From positions 1-9,197 of the forward strand of contig JAIROH010000092.1 of the NCBI GenBank assembly GCA_031257595.1: 9,197 nt of DNA, given 5' to 3'. The notes under the pieces were generated by a model. The model had not been told where the DNA came from. It ran no database searches and saw only the letters and a list, made by a program, of their open reading frames with translations. This DNA is from Treponema sp. GTDB lineage: Bacteria > Spirochaetota > Spirochaetia > Treponematales > Breznakiellaceae. Below are positions 1 through 6,280 of the stretch, in pieces; within the stretch, counting starts at the first letter, position 1, and each line of letters starts with the position of its first letter. A program made the translations under genes and the position numbers.

Positions 1-384
1 TCTGCGGCATGCCGGAAAGGGGCGCGACGACCGCGCCCGTCGAAACCGTAACGGTGGGGGTAAGGTTGCCAACAGCCGTACCGTAAGGAACCGTGACGGC
101 GATTTTTTTGTCCGTTTCGTTAACAGTACCCGTGGCCGAAGGCAAAAGGGTGTCGAAGCTGAACGCGGTGATTGCCTTGTCGGAACTGAATGGACCGCTC
201 CCGCCCGTGGTCCCGTTGTCCTTCTTGCCTTCGTAAAGGCTCTTAAGCGAGAGGTTGTAGCTGTCACATCCGGAAAAAAGCGCTACAAAGAGGAAAAAGA
301 CCAGGGAACAAAGTTTTCGTTTGTTTCCGGCTCTACCCGATGGGAGGGGGTGATTTTACGGTACAAAGAATTACAAGCGTTCAT
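1..384 (-). CDS. Lipoprotein with DUF5018-like surface repeat domain (C-terminus outside window, apparent frameshift near start)
   Basis: Reading leftward, the minus strand encodes a lipoprotein signal (basic NKRK, then a hydrophobic stretch ending in the lipobox LFSGC; Cys codon near 268), a Gly/Ser/Thr-rich linker, and a domain with motifs AITAFSF, ATGTVNET, IAVTVPYGT and TPTVTVSTGA running off the window edge. This pattern is typical of DUF5018-like immunoglobulin-fold repeats in spirochaete surface lipoproteins; that family assignment is from memory. Role unknown, probably exposed on the envelope. The lipobox frame has no ATG, GTG or TTG between its upstream stop (356-358) and the signal peptide. 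A well-placed ATG (382-384) with a strong ribosome binding site and promoter is in another frame, which stops at 283-285. One extra base between them, most simply in the five-base G run at 346-350, joins the two into one ORF. Gene identity is fairly secure; the start depends on the frameshift being real or an error. Confidence 0.7.
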
Positions 385-391
385 CAGGGAA

Positions 392-399
392 CCTTCCTT
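392..399 (-). promoter_or_regulatory. Strong ribosome binding site for the lipoprotein
   Basis: The minus strand reads AAGGAAGG seven bases before the ATG at 382-384. This fixes that ATG as the intended start, although the frame it opens is not the lipobox frame. It is one of the best Shine-Dalgarno matches in the window. Confidence 0.7.
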
Positions 400-410
400 T
401 TCACATCAAT

Positions 411-439
411 AATATAACCCGAAATTTTGCCCTTGTCAA
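411..439 (-). promoter_or_regulatory. Sigma70-type promoter for the lipoprotein
   Basis: On the minus strand a perfect -35 hexamer TTGACA (434-439) is followed after exactly 17 bases by TATATT (411-416), five of six matches to the -10 consensus. Transcription would start near 404, leaving a leader of about 20 bases that contains the AAGGAAGG site. The lipoprotein therefore looks independently transcribed from the thioesterase upstream. Confidence 0.65.
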
Positions 440-588
440 CAGGAAAACCCGCCCCGGCAATTCCCGATTTAAAACATCCGCAAACCACACAAACAAACTC
501 TCTAAATTTCCCGATCCGTTCGTGTCTGTTCGTGCCGAAAATTCCTAAAATCCGGTTTTTTTGATGATTGAAAGTAAACGCCGATGCC

Positions 589-1425
589 CTAACCCCCCGT
601 GCAAATTTCCGCCCTGAAAACGGCTTCCGTGCCCCTGCGGCCTTCAACCGCAAAAACCGCGGAAAGCGGATCGGGACGGTATTTGCCCTGGGCATCGTCC
701 GGGATTTTCCGCGTGAACAAAAGCTCGATACTTTCGCCGTGTTTGACTTCCGAAAGGTAGTTAATGTCAAGCCGCAGACCGCGGGCGTTTTCAAGAATCT
801 CCGGCGGGAACAAATCCTGTATCCACTGAATATAACGGGCATTGTTCATGTGGCCGTTGTAATCGATGTCGGAATAACACGCTTTGCGGACGGTCCGGGA
901 AACGCCTGTAAGCAGCTCTTCGGGAACGAAAGACGACGCGGATGGAACGCCTTCAAATTTCGGGCGGAGGCCCGGAGGCGCTTCGTTGTCTACGGAAGCT
1001 CCGGGCAGGGAGTCAAGGCCGTCGTTGAGCGGCAGCGGTTCTACCACGGCCTGCGGTCTTAGGGGGCGTCGTTTTTCCAGATCGATGATAAGCCAGCCGC
1101 TTCTTCCCCGGACCGCCGGTCTGCCGTCCGCGCCGAGGATATCGTAGTCCCTGACGGCGAAAAGCTTGTGCGTACCCCGCGGCCAGGTTCGTACCGTTAT
1201 CGTTTCCCCAAAACGGGGACGGCGTTCCATAAAAACAGACATTCGGGAAAGGATCCAAACCTGGCCGCTTGTTTGCATCGCGTCCCGGCCGACGCCGAGG
1301 ATCTCCGCGTGGTTTATCGCCGCTTCCTGAAAAAAATCAAAAGCCGCGGCAACGGTAAGGGTATCACTTCTGTCTATGTCCCCAAAACGTACCGGACAAT
1401 TTTCGGAAAAAATATTATTTTGCAT
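589..1425 (-). CDS. Acyl-ACP thioesterase (FatA/FatB-like, double hotdog fold)
   Basis: Predicted to hydrolyse acyl-acyl carrier protein and release free fatty acids in the cytoplasm. The 278 residues show the two hotdog halves of the family: an N-terminal half with DIDRSDTLTVAAAFDFFQEAA (starting near residue 16), a variable linker (about 130-170), and a C-terminal half with the active-site motif DIDYNGHMNNARY (186-198). In that motif Asp186, Asn190 and His192 correspond to the conserved catalytic residues of plant and bacterial enzymes; the acidic residue in YLSEVKHGE (Glu226) fits the further conserved position. No signal peptide, and length is normal for bacterial members. The ATG is the only usable start, because an in-frame TAA lies four codons upstream. 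The Shine-Dalgarno match is poor. It follows the kinase gene after 138 bases. Chain-length specificity cannot be read from the sequence. Confidence 0.9.
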   Translation of the reverse strand: MQNNIFSENCPVRFGDIDRSDTLTVAAAFDFFQEAAINHAEILGVGRDAMQTSGQVWILSRMSVFMERRPRFGETITVRTWPRGTHKLFAVRDYDILGADGRPAVRGRSGWLIIDLEKRRPLRPQAVVEPLPLNDGLDSLPGASVDNEAPPGLRPKFEGVPSASSFVPEELLTGVSRTVRKACYSDIDYNGHMNNARYIQWIQDLFPPEILENARGLRLDINYLSEVKHGESIELLFTRKIPDDAQGKYRPDPLSAVFAVEGRRGTEAVFRAEICTGG

Positions 1426-1489
1426 ACAACTTTACAACCGTATCGCTGTCAAGAAACGCAAGACCGCAGCAAAGGATAATTTTTTTCAT
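1415..1489 (-). CDS. Possible 24-residue ORF upstream of and overlapping the thioesterase
   Basis: An ATG at 1487-1489 opens a 24-codon frame, beginning MKKIILCCGLAFLDSD and ending KLYAK, with its TAA at 1415-1417. It overlaps the first codons of the thioesterase in another frame. A GAGG lies about 11 bases before the ATG, slightly far. The start resembles a short basic-hydrophobic secretion signal. It could be a coupling or leader peptide that delivers ribosomes to the weakly equipped thioesterase start, the remnant of a lost gene, or chance. I recognise no homologue. Confidence 0.25.
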   Translation of the reverse strand: MKKIILCCGLAFLDSDTVVKLYAK

Positions 1490-1500
1490 GTTTTAGTCAA
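1473..1500 (-). promoter_or_regulatory. Possible promoter for the thioesterase
   Basis: The minus strand has TTGACT (1495-1500), 16 bases, then TATCCT (1473-1478): five of six and four of six consensus matches. This would allow the thioesterase to be expressed separately from the kinase, with a leader of roughly 40 bases. If it is used, the transcript would begin inside the 24-codon ORF, so the two hypotheses compete. Weak evidence. Confidence 0.25.
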
Positions 1501-1526
1501 CCTCTTTTTTCAGGAACCTGAATCAA

Positions 1527-1558
1527 CGCTGATTTATTCACATTCGAATAAATCAGCG
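1527..1558. repeat. 13-bp perfect inverted repeat after the histidine kinase gene
   Basis: CGCTGATTTATTC (1527-1539) and its exact reverse complement (1546-1558) flank a six-base loop. The right arm ends five bases from the kinase stop codon. As minus-strand RNA it forms a stable but A/U-rich hairpin. No U run follows it, so it is not a canonical intrinsic terminator; it could protect the kinase mRNA 3' end, weaken read-through into the thioesterase, or be a protein-binding site. A smaller inverted repeat, TTCAGG/CCTGAA (1509-1522), lies beside it. Confidence 0.7.
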
Positions 1559-1563
1559 CTCCC

Positions 1564-4500
1564 CTAAAAACCGGCCGGGTTTTTGGGTATGTATTTTTCA
1601 AGTTTATTCAGAACGTCGTCAAAATCAACCGGTTTTCCGATATGCTCGTTCATTCCGGCATTAAGGCAGTTTTCCACATCTTCCTTGAACACGTTGGCGG
1701 TCATGGCAATAATCGGGATCGCCGGACGTTTCCGCTCCGCTTCAAACCTCCTTATAAGACGGGTCGCTTCGTAGCCGTCCATTTCGGGCATTTGGACATC
1801 CATAAATATCATATCATAACTGTCCGGGTTATTTTCGAATTTTTTAACCGCCTCAACGCCGTTTTCCGCGCAATCTATGATCAGTTCGGTCGATTCCAGC
1901 AGGGCCATGACGATTTCCCGGTTTATTTCCATATCCTCGGCGAGCAATATGCGGCGGCCGGGGAATTTAACATTTTTCTTTGCCCGGTCGTTTTCTTTGA
2001 CGATTGATGTCAAATCGGCAAGACCCATGCACTCGCTTATTATATCCAACAGGGCGGAAGGGAAAAGCGGCTTTGAAAGGAATTTGTCCACGCCGGCTTT
2101 TTTGGCTTTATCTTCAATGGCTGTTAATTCGGTGGAAGAAATCATGATTACTACGCTTTTTTTGCCCGCCACGCTTTTTTTGATAAGCCGGGTTAGTTCA
2201 ATGCCGTCCATGTCCGGCATCCTGAGGTCTATAAAGTAGACGTCATAAGCCCCCCGTTTCGCAATCAGGGCAAGGGCCTCTTTTCCGCCGGGAGCGGTAT
2301 CGCAGACAAAACCGAAACGGCCGGCAATTTCCATAAAGTATTCGGTTACCGTGCTGTCGTCGTCAACCGCCATGATCCGTATGGTGTTCCAGTTAATTCC
2401 CCTCAGAACGCTGTGTTTCTTGTCGGAACCCCTTTTCATGACAACGGTAAAAACAAACCTGGAACCCTTGCCGTATTCGGATTCCACCCATATCTCGCCG
2501 CCCATCATTTCAACGATGTTTTTGCTGATCGCGAGTCCCAGGCCCGTTCCGCCGAATTTGCGGGACGTATTGTTGTCCGCCTGCTCAAAAGATTTAAAAA
2601 GACGTATTTTCTGTTCTTCCGTAATGCCGATGCCCGAATCCTGTACTTCTATCTGCAGCGTACACATGTCGTTTTCTTCTTTCAGCAATTTGCTGTCAAG
2701 GTGAATGTGGCCGCCTTCGGGGGTAAACTTGACCGCGTTGGAAAGAAGGTTGGTAATTACCTGGGCCAGTCTTTGATCGTCGCCGATAAGGGTCTGGGGC
2801 AGGTTTTCACCCAGGTGGACGAGGAAGTTCTGATTTTTTTCCTCCGCCCGGAAAGTGATAACATTGACCGCTTTACGAAGCGCCTTTTCAAAGTTAAATT
2901 CCGCGGAAGAAAGCTCAAATTTGTTGGCTTCTATTTTGGACATATCCAGTATGTCGTTTATTACTCCCAGCAGATGGTTTGACGCGTCTTCTATTTTATT
3001 TAGACAGTAATCTTTTTTGCCGATATCTCCCGCGCCTTTGGCAATGCTGGTCATTCCGATGATCGCGTTCATCGGCGTGCGCATTTCATGGCTCATGTTG
3101 GCAAGAAATTCACTCTTTGCCCTGGTGCTGGAAAGGGCTACTTCCCTGGCGCGAATAAGGTTATTCAGCATTTCGTTGCGCTGCATGGCGTTGGCGATAA
3201 GAAGGCTTCCCGAACGGAGTATCGCCTCTTCGTCACCGGAGAATTCCCGTTCCCTTCGGCAGTCGTCGAAACCTACAAAGCCCCAGAACAGATCGTGTAA
3301 AAACGCCGGAACCATAAGGAATGAGACGATTCCTTCACGTTCGAGAATTTCCCTTTCCCGTTCGGGACAATCTTTTACCAGACCCTTGAAATTCTCTCCC
3401 CGGGAAAGCCTGTCCCAGCCGGGCATTTCCATACTGGGTATGTCAAGATCGGTGTTTCGGCTTTGTTCCAGATTGGAATTTTGGGACCATTCATAAAGAA
3501 AAAAGGTGCGAAGCTCTCCGTCTTTGATATGGTTTTTCCATATATAGACTTTGTCTACTTCGACGGCCATGGCCATCATCCCCATACACTTCCACAGATC
3601 CTCTTCAAAATGGTCGGGATCGGAACGAAGCAGTATCTCGGAGATACTGTTCACCGTTCTGAGCAGGGAATCCTGTTTTTCGATCTCCGACATCATCTTT
3701 TGGTATTCCCGAAGATCGCGGATAAAGATCAGCAGAAAATTGCCTTCTTCGGTACGTACCATTTCGCTTAAAAGTTCCGCGGGTATGAAAGTGCCGTCTT
3801 CCAGTCTGTAGGTCCAGTTGATTATCTGCCGGCCGCGTTCAAACGTATTTATAAGTATGTCTTCCCTTTTCTTCTCGCTGGAAATTCCGTCGTTCTGGTA
3901 TTCAGGGGAAAGGTTTTTGAATTTTTCAAGGAGCTCCTTTTTGTTGGCAAAACCGAATATACGCAGGGTTTCCTGGTTACAGTCAATGACGTTCAGATCG
4001 GTATCCCAGATTGTGCAGCCCAGCGGATTTGTCTCCAGCATGATCCTGAGCCGTTCGTCGGATTCCTTCATCGAATTAAGTGCGTCGTCCGATTTTCTCT
4101 TTTCCGTCCGGTAAATGGCTTCCTGGAATTTTGTCACCGCGCCTATGAAAAAACTGGTAATGGCAAGCGCCAGGGCAATCTCAAAAACCTGATCGCTCCG
4201 CTTGATGGGCGTTACCAGCGAAGGATACCGTATGCTGATATAACAGCATGCCGAAAGTATCGCAAGGTGGACAATCAGATTAAAGACCAGGCTCCGGCCC
4301 TTGGTCATAAGACAGATAAGGGTAAAGCTCAAAACAAAAAAGATCGGCATGCTGCCGTAAATTCCACCAAGGGCGAAAAAGGCCGCGGGGAACAGGATGT
4401 CGCATAAACCTATGGTTACCAGCCAAATTGCAATCGTATACAGCTTAAAATGATTCACCAGTACGATAAAAAGCACGATTATACCGGAGATTCCCAGCAT

Positions 4501-4665
4501 AATCAAAAGTATTATTATGCTATTGCCTGCTATTACCCTGGCTACGGTAGTCAGCAAGGCCGCGATTATTCCGACAGAACAAAAAGTGTTAAGATTTCGG
4601 ACTTCTGAAGCAAGATTACCTGAAAGAATATAACGTTGAATCAACAGTGCTATTGTATTTTTCAT
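1564..4665 (-). CDS. Membrane-bound hybrid sensor histidine kinase (6TM-PAS-GAF-HisKA-HATPase-REC-REC)
   Basis: A 1033-residue two-component sensor anchored in the inner membrane. About six hydrophobic helices fill residues 29-178. A PAS domain follows (about 205-320), then a GAF-like domain (about 330-500), the dimerisation domain with SHEMRTPMNAIIG (phosphoacceptor His526), and an ATPase domain with N-box Asn643, G1 DSGIG (676-680) and G2 GGTGLGL (705-711). Two receivers follow: REC1 has acidic Asp768/769, phosphoacceptor Asp813, Ser843/844 and Lys865; REC2 has Glu910/Asp911, Asp956, Thr989 and Lys1011. Both look catalytically intact. There is no C-terminal phosphotransfer domain and no DNA-binding or enzymatic output, so phosphate must pass to separate proteins not encoded here. 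The signal is unknown. The start ATG has a modest AGGG site. It is probably transcribed from its own promoter after panE. Confidence 0.95.
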   Translation of the reverse strand: MKNTIALLIQRYILSGNLASEVRNLNTFCSVGIIAALLTTVARVIAGNSIIILLIMLGISGIIVLFIVLVNHFKLYTIAIWLVTIGLCDILFPAAFFALGGIYGSMPIFFVLSFTLICLMTKGRSLVFNLIVHLAILSACCYISIRYPSLVTPIKRSDQVFEIALALAITSFFIGAVTKFQEAIYRTEKRKSDDALNSMKESDERLRIMLETNPLGCTIWDTDLNVIDCNQETLRIFGFANKKELLEKFKNLSPEYQNDGISSEKKREDILINTFERGRQIINWTYRLEDGTFIPAELLSEMVRTEEGNFLLIFIRDLREYQKMMSEIEKQDSLLRTVNSISEILLRSDPDHFEEDLWKCMGMMAMAVEVDKVYIWKNHIKDGELRTFFLYEWSQNSNLEQSRNTDLDIPSMEMPGWDRLSRGENFKGLVKDCPEREREILEREGIVSFLMVPAFLHDLFWGFVGFDDCRREREFSGDEEAILRSGSLLIANAMQRNEMLNNLIRAREVALSSTRAKSEFLANMSHEMRTPMNAIIGMTSIAKGAGDIGKKDYCLNKIEDASNHLLGVINDILDMSKIEANKFELSSAEFNFEKALRKAVNVITFRAEEKNQNFLVHLGENLPQTLIGDDQRLAQVITNLLSNAVKFTPEGGHIHLDSKLLKEENDMCTLQIEVQDSGIGITEEQKIRLFKSFEQADNNTSRKFGGTGLGLAISKNIVEMMGGEIWVESEYGKGSRFVFTVVMKRGSDKKHSVLRGINWNTIRIMAVDDDSTVTEYFMEIAGRFGFVCDTAPGGKEALALIAKRGAYDVYFIDLRMPDMDGIELTRLIKKSVAGKKSVVIMISSTELTAIEDKAKKAGVDKFLSKPLFPSALLDIISECMGLADLTSIVKENDRAKKNVKFPGRRILLAEDMEINREIVMALLESTELIIDCAENGVEAVKKFENNPDSYDMIFMDVQMPEMDGYEATRLIRRFEAERKRPAIPIIAMTANVFKEDVENCLNAGMNEHIGKPVDFDDVLNKLEKYIPKNPAGF

Positions 4666-4680
4666 AACGGCCCTATCTAT

Positions 4681-4709
4681 ATTTTATACTTTTAGAGAAC
4701 TTTTGTCAG
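4681..4709 (-). promoter_or_regulatory. Sigma70-type promoter for the histidine kinase
   Basis: The minus strand reads CTGACA (4704-4709), 17 bases, then TAAAAT (4681-4686); both hexamers match consensus at five of six positions with ideal spacing. The expected start of transcription is only about 8-10 bases before the ATG at 4663-4665, so the leader would be very short but still include the AGGG ribosome binding site. It sits in the 63-base gap between panE and the kinase. Confidence 0.5.
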
Positions 4710-4728
4710 GCGAGAACGCTGATAATTG

Positions 4729-5667
4729 TTATGTATAACTTTGTTCGATAGCCCGCAGGGCCCGGTACAGGGTTTCGTTTACCGGCGTGGGAATGCCGTG
4801 TTTTTTGCCGTATTCCATCACCGTTAATCCAAAAAGTTCCGCCTCGGTTTTACGGCCGGCAAGCACATCCTGGGCCATTGACGTGTAGCCGTCGTCGCTT
4901 AGAAGGCCGACGTTGTCAAGCCACTTTTCGATGTCTTTTTCCCCAAGACTGATGCCTTCCGCCGCGGCTATGGCGACGACTTCCCTCATCGCGCTTTCCA
5001 GGATTTCGCCCGCCTCCTTGATGACAAACGGCGATTTTTTCTTGAAAGCCCTGTACGGAAGACGGAGCAGGGCGGAAGTCTGGTTTGCCCCCACATTCAC
5101 CATAAACTTAAACCACAGGGTTCTTTTCATGTCCGCGGGATGGTATTCGAACGGCAGGGCGGCGCGGGTAAAAAATTCGGCGATGCTTTTATCCCGTTCC
5201 GTTTCCCTGCCGCCGGCATCGCCGAAATGTACGACCCCCCGGCAGGTAAAACGGACTCCGTCGTCGTTCCGCTGGGAATCGGCTCCGAGTATCATCGCCA
5301 AAGGGAGCCTTTCCCGACCGAATACGGCGCCGATTTCTTCTTCGCTTTTTATGCCATTGAGCAGGGAAACGATAATTGTGTTTTTCCCGATAAAAGGCTC
5401 AAGGTCGCCGGTTATTTCCGCCAAATGGTGATTTTTACACGCGACAATAACCAGATCGGGAAATGGGCCTTCGCCCGGCCCGGCTTCGGCGTCAAGCAGA
5501 ACAAAGTCCAGGCGGCGGCCGTTGACCCAAAGGCCCTTTTCGCGGTAACGCCGGAGCCGTTCGCCTTTTCCAAGAACGGAAACGCATGTTTTTTCGTAAT
5601 TGTAAAAAGTCTCCGCCACCGTAAGGCCGATTGCTCCGGCGCCGGCAATTAAAACGCTGTGTATCAT
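4729..5667 (-). CDS. panE: Ketopantoate reductase family protein (2-dehydropantoate 2-reductase, PanE/ApbA)
   Basis: Likely NADPH-dependent reduction of 2-dehydropantoate to pantoate, the step before pantothenate and CoA. The 312 residues are typical length. The N-terminal Rossmann motif GAGAIG is at 9-14, followed by the family's Lys78 (ACKNHH) and Asn104 (LLNG). The C-terminal helical domain carries Lys187 in WFKFMVNVGANQTS, Asn191 and Asn195, and Ser263 with Glu275 in SMAQDVLAGRKTE. These correspond to the catalytic Lys and the substrate-binding Asn, Ser and Glu of E. coli PanE. Its ATG overlaps the stop codon of the DUF2271 gene (TAATG), indicating translational coupling. No panB, panC or panD is nearby. 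The family contains many paralogues acting on other 2-oxo acids, so the family is secure but the substrate is inferred from residues only. Confidence 0.85.
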   Translation of the reverse strand: MIHSVLIAGAGAIGLTVAETFYNYEKTCVSVLGKGERLRRYREKGLWVNGRRLDFVLLDAEAGPGEGPFPDLVIVACKNHHLAEITGDLEPFIGKNTIIVSLLNGIKSEEEIGAVFGRERLPLAMILGADSQRNDDGVRFTCRGVVHFGDAGGRETERDKSIAEFFTRAALPFEYHPADMKRTLWFKFMVNVGANQTSALLRLPYRAFKKKSPFVIKEAGEILESAMREVVAIAAAEGISLGEKDIEKWLDNVGLLSDDGYTSMAQDVLAGRKTEAELFGLTVMEYGKKHGIPTPVNETLYRALRAIEQSYT

Positions 5668-6224
5668 TACCTGCCGAATGTAACCGTTACCTGGCCGATC
5701 ATGCCGCGTTCCGCCGTACCGCTCCCAAAGTAACGCGGCTGGGGCGTTACGGCGCCTGATTCACCAAGCGTTATGTCCGCGGTATACAGGACACGGTCTT
5801 CGTTCCGCAGCGTGGCCTCGACAAAAACCCTGTAAGCGCCCGCCGCTACGGCCAGGCCCGCCTGATTCGTACCGTCCCACGCAAACGAAAGATTTCCACC
5901 GCGGGGAGTAGAGCCGGTAAGGGCGTCGATTTGGGATTTGTTCATTCCGCTCAAACCGGATTGTTTTACCCAAAGCGGTATGGAAGATTCCCGTTTTTTC
6001 CAGCCTCCGGTCGCGGTAAACTTTGTGGCGTAAAGCGTTTTCACATACCGGCCCTGGGCATCCTCGATCCATACGGCAAACTGGTTGCTGGCAAAGCCCC
6101 CCTGTCTGTTATAGACAAAGCTGACTTCCGCGGTTCCCACAACCGGCACGGCCTGGGCCGGGCCAACGATCGCCGGAAAACTCAACAGGGCAAGACAAAA
6201 CGCCAAAAAACGATATAGGTTCAT
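5667..6224 (-). CDS. Secreted DUF2271 domain protein
   Basis: A 185-residue exported protein. I chose the ATG at 6222-6224 because AAGGA lies eight bases before it and it begins a good signal peptide (MNLYRFLAFCLALLSF, predicted cleavage after AQA). An in-frame ATG 60 bases further upstream would add an unsuitable polar extension and overlap uraA. The mature part matches DUF2271 as I know it: NQFAVWIEDAQGRYVKTLYAT, GGWKKR, SIPLWVK, DALTGSTPRGG, FAWDGTNQAG and AGAYRVFVEATLR. It is beta-rich, resembling the immunoglobulin-like FlgD fold. The function of the domain is unknown; location should be periplasmic. It follows uraA after 57 bases and is coupled to panE by a TAATG overlap. Family call is confident; role is not inferred. 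Confidence 0.85.
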   Translation of the reverse strand: MNLYRFLAFCLALLSFPAIVGPAQAVPVVGTAEVSFVYNRQGGFASNQFAVWIEDAQGRYVKTLYATKFTATGGWKKRESSIPLWVKQSGLSGMNKSQIDALTGSTPRGGNLSFAWDGTNQAGLAVAAGAYRVFVEATLRNEDRVLYTADITLGESGAVTPQPRYFGSGTAERGMIGQVTVTFGR

Positions 6225-6280
6225 TTTTATAATCCTTGTTGTTTTATTCGCAGTGGGGTCTAATACCTCGACGGGAAGGT

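Larger units (their letters stand above)
385..588. other. Intergenic region between thioesterase and lipoprotein
   Basis: These 204 bases hold the lipoprotein promoter and ribosome binding site at the left end. The rest (about 440-588) is non-coding as far as I can see. It has a short direct repeat, GTTCGTG at 518-524 and 528-534, and A/T-rich patches. I see no hairpin followed by a T run that would serve as a clear terminator for the thioesterase. Confidence 0.5.

Noticed and set aside
518..534. Direct repeat GTTCGTG-TCT-GTTCGTG as part of a repeat array or CRISPR
   Set aside because: Only two 7-base copies three bases apart; no further units.
384..842. Minus-strand frame of 152 codons crossing the thioesterase end
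   Set aside because: Out of frame with the thioesterase over much of its length and without recognisable motifs; its right half is a shadow and its left half is the intergenic region with the promoter.
1447..1452. TTGACA before the thioesterase as a second promoter
   Set aside because: At 17 bases the only -10 candidate is TTGTAT, a weak match that overlaps the start codon.
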